Positions 32,178 to 40,655 of a stretch of 64,000 bases of DNA are shown piece after piece. The DNA is from Chitinophagaceae bacterium (GTDB taxonomy: Bacteria; Bacteroidota; Bacteroidia; Chitinophagales; Chitinophagaceae): positions 1 to 64,000 of the forward strand of contig JAFKGQ010000025.1 of the NCBI GenBank assembly GCA_017307755.1, written 5' to 3'. The position numbers and the translations under genes are program-made. Under the pieces are notes generated by a model that saw only the letters and a program-made list of their open reading frames with translations, made no database searches and had not been told where the DNA came from. Positions within the stretch are counted from its first letter, which is position 1. The number at the start of each line of letters is the position of its first letter.

Positions 32178-33025
32178 AATTCATATCCCTTTAATATTTT
32201 CTTTCTTTCAGGGACGTATTGCTGTCTGTAGTCTGCCGCACCGACGTCTTTTATCAGCCGCAGCCCGAAGCCGGACAGGCAGCCTGCCAGTTCTTCCGGC
32301 CTGAAGCCAAAGGTCCACCGCTCCCCGATGGCTTCCAGGTCCTTTATCAGCCGTACGGCGCCATAGTACAATGCGGGATTTTCCAATACCTTTTTATCGA
32401 CATAAGTGAAGATGATACAGGACCCTTTTGCGAATTTTCCAACCAGGGCAAACATGGCATCAATAGCCTCTTTTTGGAGATAGTTGGTGACGCCTTCCCA
32501 GATGAGGACCGTGGGAATGGAAAGATCGATGGAGTGCTGTCTGAACAGGTCCTCCAGGCTTTGTTTGTTAAAGTCGATGGATAGATAACGGGTGTTCTTT
32601 GGAAGTGTTTTTTGGTGACGGCCGAGGGTCTGTAGTTTGCGTCTGGCTGTGTCGGGGTGATCTATTTCGATGATGGGGAGATCTTGCAGGCTGGTGAGGC
32701 GCAGGTTGCGTGTGTCGAATCCGGCTCCCAGGATGATGACCTGTCTGGCTCCTTGTCGCAGGGTGGTTTCCAGCAGATCGTCGATGAGGCGGGTTCGTGC
32801 CAGACCAGAGGCCAGCGCACCGGGGATCCTGCGTTGGATGAGATGATAGAACAGGCGTTCCGCCGGCGGGATCGATGCCAGGTGACAAAGCAGGCGGTGG
32901 GCGGGGGTAAGAAAATGAATGGCATAGGGGTCGGTGAAGAGGCGCTTGCCTGTGGGCCGGCGTGTCTCCAGCGCTCTGTACAAGGCCATGTATTGGGCGG
33001 TCTTGCTGGGAGTGTCTTTTTTCAT
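32138..33025 (-). CDS. SAM-dependent methyltransferase of the leucine-carboxyl-methyltransferase type
   Basis: The protein has 295 residues from MKKDTPSKTAQYMALYRALE; the ATG at 33061 adds 12 residues. It shows the family order: SKTAQYMALYRA and RLFTDPYAIHFL at the N-terminus, the SAM-binding motif VIILGAGFDTRNLRL, EIDHP, and the late IWEGVTNYLQKEAIDAM. It belongs to the bacterial TIGR00027/LCM group, whose substrates (small molecules or polyketide-like carboxylates) are mostly unknown. The gene is divergent from nothing obvious and lies next to a Crp-like gene on the same strand. Confidence 0.92.
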   Translation of the reverse strand: MKKDTPSKTAQYMALYRALETRRPTGKRLFTDPYAIHFLTPAHRLLCHLASIPPAERLFYHLIQRRIPGALASGLARTRLIDDLLETTLRQGARQVIILGAGFDTRNLRLTSLQDLPIIEIDHPDTARRKLQTLGRHQKTLPKNTRYLSIDFNKQSLEDLFRQHSIDLSIPTVLIWEGVTNYLQKEAIDAMFALVGKFAKGSCIIFTYVDKKVLENPALYYGAVRLIKDLEAIGERWTFGFRPEELAGCLSGFGLRLIKDVGAADYRQQYVPERKKILKGYEFYRVAMARVVSTS

Positions 33026-33085
33026 GGATATAAAGGTAGGAGATCGGGAAAGCCGAGTCAATGAACCTAAGTTAATTTCCCGGCC

Positions 33086-33667
33086 CTATGTTCCCGGCGT
33101 CATTCTCCTCCTGATCCTGCTGAGGGCTTGTGGGGTAATCCCGATATAACTGGCCAGGTATTTTAGGGGAACATGTTGCAGCAGATGGGGATGATCGTTC
33201 ATCAGCCCGGTGTACCGGGCCCCGGCATCGTCCTTTAAAAAAGACATCTGTCTTTTGTTCTTTCGTATATACAGCTGTTCGGCGGCCAGCCGGCCGACCC
33301 TGTCACCAACGGATGTCAAGGCATACATTTCCTGGAGGTGGTCGTACCCAATGCTCCATAGTTCGACATCCGTCAGCGCCTCGGCGGCATATTGCACGGG
33401 CATACGCGTAAGAAAAGAATCGTAAGCGGTCGCAAAGGAGTTTTCAAAAGCGATCTCAAATGTAATGTCCTTCTCTTCTTCTATAACGAAGTACCGGATG
33501 ATGCCGCTGTCTATAAAGTTGACATAGTTCTCCACCGCGCCGGCGGGGAGGATGAGATCTTTTTTCTGAAACGTCCTTGGCTGGAGGCGGGAGACAAAGA
33601 ATTGCCAGTCCGTTGCGGGCAACGGACTGTACTGCTCCAGATATTTCTTTAATTTTGTGTGTTCCAT
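33086..33667 (-). CDS. Crp/Fnr-type transcriptional regulator
   Basis: The protein has 193 residues from MEHTKLKKYLEQ; an in-frame ATG at 33709 would reach into the divergent ABC gene. The N-terminal cyclic-nucleotide-binding jelly roll is present (VNFIDSGIIRYFVIEEEKDITFEIAFE), but the arginine and serine of the CRP cAMP pocket are not conserved, so it may respond to another signal. The C-terminal part is a shortened helix-turn-helix (LKYLASYIGITPQALSRIRR). It is divergent from the ABC exporter gene with only 35 bases between, so it may control that gene. Confidence 0.9.
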   Translation of the reverse strand: MEHTKLKKYLEQYSPLPATDWQFFVSRLQPRTFQKKDLILPAGAVENYVNFIDSGIIRYFVIEEEKDITFEIAFENSFATAYDSFLTRMPVQYAAEALTDVELWSIGYDHLQEMYALTSVGDRVGRLAAEQLYIRKNKRQMSFLKDDAGARYTGLMNDHPHLLQHVPLKYLASYIGITPQALSRIRRRMTPGT

Positions 33668-33702
33668 ACAATGTCCTTGAAAAATTAATACAATCCCTGT
33701 AA

Positions 33703-35478
33703 ATGGCAAATCCTTATATCTCTTTATTGCAAACGGCCTGGCGTTATGCCCGCAGGGAAAAAAGAAAGTATATCCTTGTTTACGCCATGTTTGTCTGCGC
33801 CAACCTGGTGTATGCCATGAACCCCATCCTGTTCGGATGGTTTATAGGCAAGATCCAGCAGGATACCACCCATGTGCTGCATTATACCTTTATCTATATC
33901 GGGTGTTACATCGGGCTGAAATTCCTGCAATGGTGCTTCCATGGTCCGGCCCGTGTGATGGAGCGTACGCTGGCTTTCCATCTCAGCCGTAATTTCCTCC
34001 AGGAGAAATATCACCAGGTGGTGCATCTGCCCGTGAAATGGCACCAGGACCATCACAGCGGCGCCACGATCAATCGGATCAGGAAGGCCTGGGAAGCCCT
34101 CCGTGAGTTTTTTGACAGGGGTTTTATGTATGTATATGCCCTGGGGAAGTTTGTATTTTCCGTCATCGCCATCCTCTACTTTTCACCCCTCTATGGGAGC
34201 ATCGCCGTCTGTATGGGCATTTTTACCGTCTATATCATCCGTACCTATGACAAACCCTTTGTCAAAGCCCTGGATGAGGTGAATGAGCAGGAGCATATCG
34301 TCAGCTCTACGCTTTTTGACAGCCTTTCGAATATCATTACGGTGATCACGCTCCGGCTGGAGCACAGTATGGAGACAGGACTGATGAGCAAAGTGCGGAA
34401 TATCCTGTCCCCCTTTCGTAAAAGCGCCATTATCAATGAATGGAAATGGTTCACGGCGGAGATGCTGATCGTCAGTATCTACGGGATCATTGCCTTTGGA
34501 TATATCTACCAGAACTGGACACCGGGTAAAGTATTTTATGTGGGCGGGCTCGTGACCCTGCTGGCCTATGTAAATCAGTTCACCAGTGTTTTCCAGGATA
34601 TTGCGTGGCAGTACACCGACATCATCCAGTTCCATACCTATGTACAGACAGCAGCCGGCATCAGCACCGCGTATGAACAGCAGCACCGGCCCGATGATTC
34701 CGGATCGTTGCCCGAACAGTGGAAGACCATCGAGATACAACAGCTGAATTTTTCCCATCAGCCCTTGTATGACGCGGGACAGTATGCCCAGAGCCTGCAT
34801 AACCTGCACCTGCGCATACAACGAGGACACCGGATAGCTCTGATAGGAGAGAGCGGCAGCGGTAAATCTACCCTTTTGTCCCTGCTGCGGGGGCTGTATG
34901 CTCCTCAGCCGGGTATGGTACTCACGGTGGATGGCCGGCCCGAAGAACTGGGCAGGCTGAATGAGTCCGTCACACTCTTTCCCCAGGAACCGGAGATCTT
35001 CGAGAATACATTGGCCTACAATGTGACGTTGGGGCTGCCTTTTACGGATGAAGAGATCATGCAGGTGTGCGACAGCGCCTATTTTTCGGAGGTCATCCGG
35101 CAATTGCCGCAAGGGCTGGCATCGGACATACGGGAGAAGGGCGTCAACCTTTCCGGGGGACAAAAACAACGGCTGGCCCTTGCCAGAGGGATTCTGGCCG
35201 CCCGGGACAGCAACCTCGTCCTGCTGGACGAGCCCACCAGCAGCGTGGACCCACGCACGGAAGCATTGATCTATGAGGGGCTTTTTAAAGCTTTTGCAGA
35301 CAAGGCCATTATCTCATCCATGCACCGTCTGCATTTGCTTGTCCGCTTTGACTATGTATATATCCTCCATCACGGCCGCATCGTGGATGAAGGCACATTC
35401 GAGCACCTGCGTGACAATAGTCCTGTATTCAACGAACTATGGCGTCATCAGAAAGACAATGCTTCTTTTAATGCATAA
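33703..35478 (+). CDS. ABC exporter, fused membrane and ATPase domains
   Basis: The protein has 591 residues. Six membrane helices occupy about residues 1-300; the ATPase follows with Walker A GESGSGKST (382-390), the signature LSGGQKQRLALA (from residue 483), and Walker B LVLLDEPTSS (Asp509, Glu510), then the H-loop in ISSMHRLHLL. All catalytic parts are intact. It forms a homodimer or heterodimer in the inner membrane and should export a lipid, peptide or drug-like substrate. The gene ends in an 11-base overlap with the convergent acetyltransferase gene. Confidence 0.95.
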   Translation: MANPYISLLQTAWRYARREKRKYILVYAMFVCANLVYAMNPILFGWFIGKIQQDTTHVLHYTFIYIGCYIGLKFLQWCFHGPARVMERTLAFHLSRNFLQEKYHQVVHLPVKWHQDHHSGATINRIRKAWEALREFFDRGFMYVYALGKFVFSVIAILYFSPLYGSIAVCMGIFTVYIIRTYDKPFVKALDEVNEQEHIVSSTLFDSLSNIITVITLRLEHSMETGLMSKVRNILSPFRKSAIINEWKWFTAEMLIVSIYGIIAFGYIYQNWTPGKVFYVGGLVTLLAYVNQFTSVFQDIAWQYTDIIQFHTYVQTAAGISTAYEQQHRPDDSGSLPEQWKTIEIQQLNFSHQPLYDAGQYAQSLHNLHLRIQRGHRIALIGESGSGKSTLLSLLRGLYAPQPGMVLTVDGRPEELGRLNESVTLFPQEPEIFENTLAYNVTLGLPFTDEEIMQVCDSAYFSEVIRQLPQGLASDIREKGVNLSGGQKQRLALARGILAARDSNLVLLDEPTSSVDPRTEALIYEGLFKAFADKAIISSMHRLHLLVRFDYVYILHHGRIVDEGTFEHLRDNSPVFNELWRHQKDNASFNA

Positions 35479-36127
35479 GGCTGCTGCGTGTGCAGATGTA
35501 CAGCGTGGAGGACTTGTAGGGCGTTTGAATTTGCTGTATGTTGCGGAAACCGGCTTTTTTGAACAAGGTGTTGTTCCATTCATTCTCCGTGTCAATGTCC
35601 GCTACGATCCTGCCTACTTCGGGAAAGGAGAAAAAATATTCCAGGCAGGTCCTTACAAGAAGGATCATATTTTGCTGAACAGCCAGCGGGGCTGACACCA
35701 GCTGCATGTGATAGTCTCCCGGACGGGCGTTGTAATGCAGGCTGATTGCGTCCTGCTGTGATTTACATACATCCACCTGGCAGACAGGGACATCACCTAT
35801 CAGACCCATAAAGGGCTGAGCAAAATCCGACTCGATCATACACGTATAGAACTCTTCCAACTCATGCGGAGGCTGGGTCCGGGTCAGCAGCGGACCCGCA
35901 TATTCCCGGCTCATCCATTTGTAAAGGACGGGAAGGTCCGTAGCGATACAAAGCGGACGCACAGTGATCCTCAGCGGCCCATCGGAGGATTCCCTAATGG
36001 TGACATTTTTTTCAATGCCTGTAGATAAAAAGGAAGTACAAAGCCCTGAGGCAACCTCCTGTATGAACACAGAGGATGCAGGGACTGAAAAAGAGGTTGT
36101 AGGTTTGGTTGGCATGATCTTGAGCAT
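35468..36127 (-). CDS. GNAT family N-acyltransferase, siderophore-type
   Basis: The protein has 219 residues. The stretch ITVRPLCIATDLPVLYKWMSREYA is like that of the AlcB/IucB/RhbD group of GNAT enzymes, which acylate hydroxamate siderophore precursors. The later part has the GNAT core with AVQQNMILLVRTCLEYFFSFPEVGRIVADID and a C-terminal NNTLFKKAGFRNI. Siderophore genes are not seen next to it, so the substrate could also be another amine. Start alternatives are ATG 36127 and ATG 36115. Confidence 0.82.
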   Translation of the reverse strand: MLKIMPTKPTTSFSVPASSVFIQEVASGLCTSFLSTGIEKNVTIRESSDGPLRITVRPLCIATDLPVLYKWMSREYAGPLLTRTQPPHELEEFYTCMIESDFAQPFMGLIGDVPVCQVDVCKSQQDAISLHYNARPGDYHMQLVSAPLAVQQNMILLVRTCLEYFFSFPEVGRIVADIDTENEWNNTLFKKAGFRNIQQIQTPYKSSTLYICTRSSLMH

Positions 36128-36372
36128 TTGATGATTTAAGGATCATTCTATTGCTATGCATGCTCCAACCAGAGCTTATTAACTTAACGAAGGGACAGGC
36201 AGTAGGGGCATCCGGGGTTCAGACGTATTCAGGGGTTGGTTGTTCGGGAAACAAACTTGGTGAAAAAAAAGTAGGGGAAGGCATAATATCTGGTAAAGAT
36301 TTTGAATATATGCTCATCCCCTTACAGCCATTTATTGGTAAACTCTTAGGGATATGTAGTATTACGTCACTT

Positions 36373-37629
36373 TCAGACGATACCTGCCAATTCCAGGCTC
36401 TTTTTCTTCAGTTTGCGAATCTCCACATCCTCGATAATGGGTTCCGGCGTCAGTACCAGGGAAGTGTTGTTTTCCTTCCACCAGCTGTGCTCCCGGATCT
36501 CACGGAAATGGATCACGCCTATGAGATATTTCCGGTCCGTCTCTGCATGCCATTCTTCTATCCATTCGAACCTGTCCCGGGGAATATATTTCCAGTCATC
36601 AAAGCTTACGTACACCCGCACAAAGAAATCGCTGGTCAGTTCATGGGGCTGGTGGTGGTAAAGCTTTTTGTATTCGTATTTATACTGATAACGCAGTGCG
36701 GACAGATCACTTAATACAGCCGAGGCGGTGGGGAAGGACCCGGCGCCCTTGCCATAAAAGAACTGTTTGTCCGCAAAACCACTCTCGATCACCACGCCAT
36801 TGTATTCGTTCTTTACAAATGAAAGATGATCTTCCTGTTTGACGAATTGGGGTAGTACAAAGGCGGCCACCTTGCCTGTCTCCAGCTTTTTAGCCTGGGC
36901 TACGAGCTTGATGTCATAATGTTTTTCTCTTGCCACCGCGGCGTCTCCTGCCTGTACGTTCTGTATCCCGTTGAACACGAGGTCCTTTGTCGCCACTACG
37001 ATGCCATAGGCATGTGTCAGCAGGAAGGTCCATTTATTGGCGGCGTCGAAACCTTCCACATCCAGGCTGGGATCGCTCTCGGCAAAACCCAACTGCTGGG
37101 CCAGCAGCAAGGCTTCCTGGAAGCCCAGCTTTTCTTCGAACATCTTGGTAAGGATGAAGTTCGTGCTGCCATTGACGATGGCCTTGATGGAGTGCAGCAG
37201 GTCATTGTCGTAATACTCTTCCAGGTTGCGGATGACGGGGATGGAGGCGCAAGCTGCGGACTCATACAGAAAAGACTCACCCGTCTGCTGTTGTAACCGC
37301 AGGAGTTCCGGCAAGTGCTCGGCGATCATTTTTTTGCTGGCGCTGACGACAGACTTGCCATTCTTCAATGCCGTGGAGACTATTTCGTAAGCCGGCCCTG
37401 ATTCATTGATCACTTCCACGATGACATTGATGGTGGGGTCGTTGAGGAGTTCGTCCCGGTCTGTGGTAAAAAGCTCGGCGGGAGCTTCCCGTTTTTTACC
37501 GGGATGTTTGATACATACTTTTTTGATAGAGGCTTTTAAGGAAGGGGTTTGTTGCAATACTTTGTAAAGACCTTCTCCTACTACTCCAAATCCGAATAGC
37601 CCGATGGTGAGCTGCTTATGCGTTTCCAT
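36373..37629 (-). CDS. hom: Homoserine dehydrogenase
   Basis: The protein has 418 residues from METHKQLTIGLFGFGVVGEG; the ATG at 37680 adds 17 residues. The NAD(P)-binding GFGVVGEG motif is at the start, followed by VVSASKKMIAEHLPELL and the catalytic-region sequence GFAESDPSLDVEGFDAANKW, in which ESDPSLD(V) is the family signature. It converts aspartate semialdehyde to homoserine, the first committed step shared by methionine and threonine. It has no long C-terminal ACT domain. It is the last gene of the methionine operon, so its supply of homoserine is matched to MetX and MetB/MetY. Confidence 0.95.
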   Translation of the reverse strand: METHKQLTIGLFGFGVVGEGLYKVLQQTPSLKASIKKVCIKHPGKKREAPAELFTTDRDELLNDPTINVIVEVINESGPAYEIVSTALKNGKSVVSASKKMIAEHLPELLRLQQQTGESFLYESAACASIPVIRNLEEYYDNDLLHSIKAIVNGSTNFILTKMFEEKLGFQEALLLAQQLGFAESDPSLDVEGFDAANKWTFLLTHAYGIVVATKDLVFNGIQNVQAGDAAVAREKHYDIKLVAQAKKLETGKVAAFVLPQFVKQEDHLSFVKNEYNGVVIESGFADKQFFYGKGAGSFPTASAVLSDLSALRYQYKYEYKKLYHHQPHELTSDFFVRVYVSFDDWKYIPRDRFEWIEEWHAETDRKYLIGVIHFREIREHSWWKENNTSLVLTPEPIIEDVEIRKLKKKSLELAGIV

Positions 37630-37723
37630 GTTCTTTTTTATTTCCTTATTTGTAGCGGACACCGGATAACCGGGCCGCAAAGTTCCGAATTTTATACCAA
37701 TTACATATCAATATTCCAGGGGA

Positions 37724-38170
37724 TTACATCAATACATCCCATTCATCTTCAATACGTTGCCAGTCGTTGAACTTCTCGGGACCACCCCTGGCCTTCCAAT
37801 CCGAGTCGATGGTGAGCTTAGAGCTGATGCCACCCCGTGGATTGCATACCATAACAATGCGGAGTCTTTCGGGTTCATAGACGGCCACGAGATCATCGTA
37901 AATGATATTGATCAGCCGCTCGTAAGATACGATGGTGTTACGCAGCTGAAAAACATAGTGTTTTAAGGACTTCAGTTCGATGACCCTTTTGCCTGGATAA
38001 AAAGTCAGATAGATAACGGCAAAATCCGGCTGCTCTTTTACACCGAGGAAGGTAAATTCCGGGATCTTTATCTTGACCTCATAGGCCTGCCCGGATGGGT
38101 TGGGTATGGCCTGCAGCAGCGTGCGGTCAATGTCTTTGAATGTTCGTAAGGCGGAGGTGGTTCCTTGCAT
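37724..38170 (-). CDS. QueF-like T-fold protein lacking the catalytic cysteine
   Basis: The protein has 148 residues and aligns with the NADPH-dependent preQ0 reductase QueF: PEFT (37-40), QPDFA (47-51, with Asp49), ELKSLKHYVFQLRN (65-78, with Glu65), and PRGGI (111-115). In B. subtilis QueF the segment between PEFT and QPDFA carries the nucleophilic cysteine and is one residue longer. Here it reads FLGVKE, so the cysteine is gone. The histidine next to the substrate glutamate has become Tyr83, while Glu84 is kept. It should therefore not reduce preQ0 by the known mechanism. It lies inside the methionine operon, 7 bases after metX. The role is unknown. Confidence 0.85.
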   Translation of the reverse strand: MQGTTSALRTFKDIDRTLLQAIPNPSGQAYEVKIKIPEFTFLGVKEQPDFAVIYLTFYPGKRVIELKSLKHYVFQLRNTIVSYERLINIIYDDLVAVYEPERLRIVMVCNPRGGISSKLTIDSDWKARGGPEKFNDWQRIEDEWDVLM

Positions 38171-38177
38171 ATATATA

Positions 38178-39254
38178 TTAATGGTTGATTAATTCTTTTG
38201 TCACGCCGGCGCCGTCCTTTAAAAACCCCTTTACCAGCTCCTCTATTTGCACAAACTCCAGCAAAAATCCGTCATGACCGTACAGCGATGAGATGACCCG
38301 GTGACGCGCACCTGGTATCAACCCGGCCAGCGTCTTCTGTTCATCAAGGGGGAAAAGGATGTCGCTTTCGATCCCGATGACCAGGGTGCTGGCCTGTATC
38401 CGTCCCAGTGCAGCAGCCATCCCTCCCCGTCCCCTGCCTATGTCATGGGAGTCCATGCTAAGGCTCAACGCATAATAGCTAAAGGCGGAAAACCGGCGAG
38501 CCAGTTTTTCACCCTGGTAACGCTGATAGGATGCCGCCCCTGTGCGGATATCGGGTCCTACCCCATGCAGACATCCCCAGCCTTCGAACCTTTGTTCTTC
38601 CCGTCGTGACTGCAGCTGCTCATATGCATGATAGTCACGATAGGACAGGAGGGCCATGGCCCTTGCCGCCTTCATCCCTTCGGCACCCGCCCCTTCCTGG
38701 CGCAGGCGCCAGCTGCCATCGGCCTCGATGGCCATCCGCTGCGCCGTATTGAAGGCAATCCCCCAGGGGGAATGTCTTCCGTTGGTGGCGATGGGGACGA
38801 TATGGGTGAAAAGCTCCGGTTCCTCAATCGCCCATTCCAGCAACTGTTGCCCCCCCATGCTGCCCCCGACACCAATAAAGATCTTCCGGATACCCAGCGC
38901 TATCCTCAGGGGCTGATAGGCCCGTACCATATCCCGGGTGGTAAACACGGGAAAATCATGATAGAAGACCCTGCCGGTATACGGATCTATGTCGGAAGGG
39001 CCAATGCTGCCATAACAGCTGCCGGGCATGTTGACACAAACGATATAGTATATCGAAGGGTCGAACAATCTCCCTTGCCCCACAAGTCCGGGCCACCATT
39101 CAGCGGGATCGCTATTGGCCGTCAGCGCATGAAAGATCCATACAACATTATCACCGGCTTTATTCAACTGGCCATGCGTCGTGTACTCCAGATGATAAGC
39201 CGGAACCTCGAGGCCGGACTCCAGCCTCAGAGGTCGGGTGCAGTCGAATCGCAT
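38178..39254 (-). CDS. metX: Homoserine O-acetyltransferase
   Basis: The protein has 358 residues with the alpha/beta-hydrolase-fold MetX layout: VVWIFHALTANSDPAEWWPGL near the N-terminus, the nucleophile Ser132 in GVGGSMGGQQLLEWA, and the C-terminal SSLYGHDGFLLE that carries the histidine. The sequence VNMPGSCYGSIGPSDIDP is also typical. It transfers an acetyl group from acetyl-CoA to homoserine, giving the substrate for MetB/MetY. It is preceded by metY at 12 bases and followed by the QueF-like gene at 7 bases. Confidence 0.94.
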   Translation of the reverse strand: MRFDCTRPLRLESGLEVPAYHLEYTTHGQLNKAGDNVVWIFHALTANSDPAEWWPGLVGQGRLFDPSIYYIVCVNMPGSCYGSIGPSDIDPYTGRVFYHDFPVFTTRDMVRAYQPLRIALGIRKIFIGVGGSMGGQQLLEWAIEEPELFTHIVPIATNGRHSPWGIAFNTAQRMAIEADGSWRLRQEGAGAEGMKAARAMALLSYRDYHAYEQLQSRREEQRFEGWGCLHGVGPDIRTGAASYQRYQGEKLARRFSAFSYYALSLSMDSHDIGRGRGGMAAALGRIQASTLVIGIESDILFPLDEQKTLAGLIPGARHRVISSLYGHDGFLLEFVQIEELVKGFLKDGAGVTKELINH

Positions 39255-39266
39255 ATGGGCTGACCC

Positions 39267-40604
39267 TTATGACACTAATTCTCCTGCAAATACTTTTTCA
39301 AAAGCCTGTTCAAAGTCGGCTTTTATATCTTCGATGTGCTCGATACCTGCGCTTATGCGTATCTGGTTGGGCTGCACACCGGCGGCGACCTGCTCCTCCG
39401 CGCTCAGCTGCTCGTGTGTTGTGCTGGCCGGATGGATGACCAGTGTTTTGGCATCCCCTACATTGGCCAGGTGGCTGGCCAGTTTTAGCGAATCGATAAA
39501 CTTCGCGGCATTGGTTTTTGCCTTTGCCGTGTCCTCCCCTTTGATACCAAAATTGAGAATGCCGCCAAAGCCATTCTTCAGGTATTTGGCTGCCAAAGCA
39601 TGATAAGGACTGCTCTTCAATCCAGGATATTCTACAAAGTCAACCTGCGGATGCTGCTCCAGCCACTGCGCCAGAGCCAGGGTGTTGTCAGCATGACGCT
39701 GCACTCTCAGGGAAAGCGTTTCCAGTCCCTGCAACAGCAGAAAGGCGTTGAACGGACTTTGAGAGGCGCCAAAGTCACGCAGACCTTCTACCCTTGCCCG
39801 GATGATATAGGCGATATTGGGCAGCCCCAGGGGATTGCCTTCTCCGAATACATCCCAGAATTTCAGACCATGATAGCCTTCCGAAGGTTCCGTAAACTGC
39901 GGGAACTTTCCATTTGCCCAGTTGTAATTGCCGGCATCCACGATAACGCCGCCGATGGTAGTGCCATGACCGCCGATCCATTTGGTGGCGGATTCCACAA
40001 CTATGTTGGCGCCCCATTCGATGGGACGGAACAGGTATCCCCCCGCGCCAAAAGTGTTGTCGACGATCAACGGCAGATCATATTCTTTGGCGAGGGCGGC
40101 GAACTTCTGAAAGTCGGGTATGTTCAACCTGGGATTTCCGATGGTTTCCAGATAGATGGCCTTTGTGTTCTTATCGATATGGGGGACAAAGCTTTCCACG
40201 TCATCGCCGTCTGCAAAGCGCACGTCGATGCCCAGTCTTTTGAAGGCCACTTTGAACTGATTGTAGGTGCCCCCATAGAGATAGGAAGTGCTGACGAAAT
40301 TATCTCCTGCCTGGAGGATATTGTTCAGCGCCAGGAATTGCGCCGCCTGACCCGAACTGGTGGCGAGTGCGGCCACGCCCCCCTCCAATGCCGCAATACG
40401 TTGTTCGAATACGTCGGTGGTGGGGTTCATGATGCGGGTGTAGATATTACCGAATGCCTTTAGTCCGAACAAATTGGCAGCATGCTCCGAATTGTCGAAG
40501 CCATAAGAGGTCGTCTGATAAATGGGGACAGCTCTGGATTTGGTGGTGGGGTCGATCTGTTGACCCGCGTGCAGCTGTAGTGTTTCAAAATGATGTTTGC
40601 TCAT
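39267..40604 (-). CDS. O-acetylhomoserine aminocarboxypropyltransferase (sulfhydrylase)
   Basis: The protein has 445 residues, the usual length of MetY-type enzymes. The PLP lysine is Lys208 in VVESATKWIGGHG, and the family start HFETLQLHAGQQIDPTTKSRAVPIYQTTSYGF is clear. It makes homocysteine from O-acetylhomoserine and sulfide. Its neighbour metX makes its substrate, and the metB-like gene lies upstream in the same operon, giving the cell both a direct and a trans-sulfuration route. Confidence 0.93.
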   Translation of the reverse strand: MSKHHFETLQLHAGQQIDPTTKSRAVPIYQTTSYGFDNSEHAANLFGLKAFGNIYTRIMNPTTDVFEQRIAALEGGVAALATSSGQAAQFLALNNILQAGDNFVSTSYLYGGTYNQFKVAFKRLGIDVRFADGDDVESFVPHIDKNTKAIYLETIGNPRLNIPDFQKFAALAKEYDLPLIVDNTFGAGGYLFRPIEWGANIVVESATKWIGGHGTTIGGVIVDAGNYNWANGKFPQFTEPSEGYHGLKFWDVFGEGNPLGLPNIAYIIRARVEGLRDFGASQSPFNAFLLLQGLETLSLRVQRHADNTLALAQWLEQHPQVDFVEYPGLKSSPYHALAAKYLKNGFGGILNFGIKGEDTAKAKTNAAKFIDSLKLASHLANVGDAKTLVIHPASTTHEQLSAEEQVAAGVQPNQIRISAGIEHIEDIKADFEQAFEKVFAGELVS

Positions 40605-40655
40605 AAAAATTTTTTGACTATGAAAAATACTAATCGGCGAATTTAACAGAAGGCG

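Noticed and set aside
34183..35169. Leftward frame of 328 codons within the ABC exporter gene
   Set aside because: Opposite strand of an intact ABC exporter; no domain found.
36128..36372. Riboswitch or small gene between the GNAT gene and hom
   Set aside because: No conserved core, terminator or promoter could be seen in this gap.
36151..36714. Rightward open frame of 187 codons overlapping the hom gene
   Set aside because: The second half is antisense to conserved homoserine dehydrogenase, and the first half has no domain or signal; treated as a chance frame.
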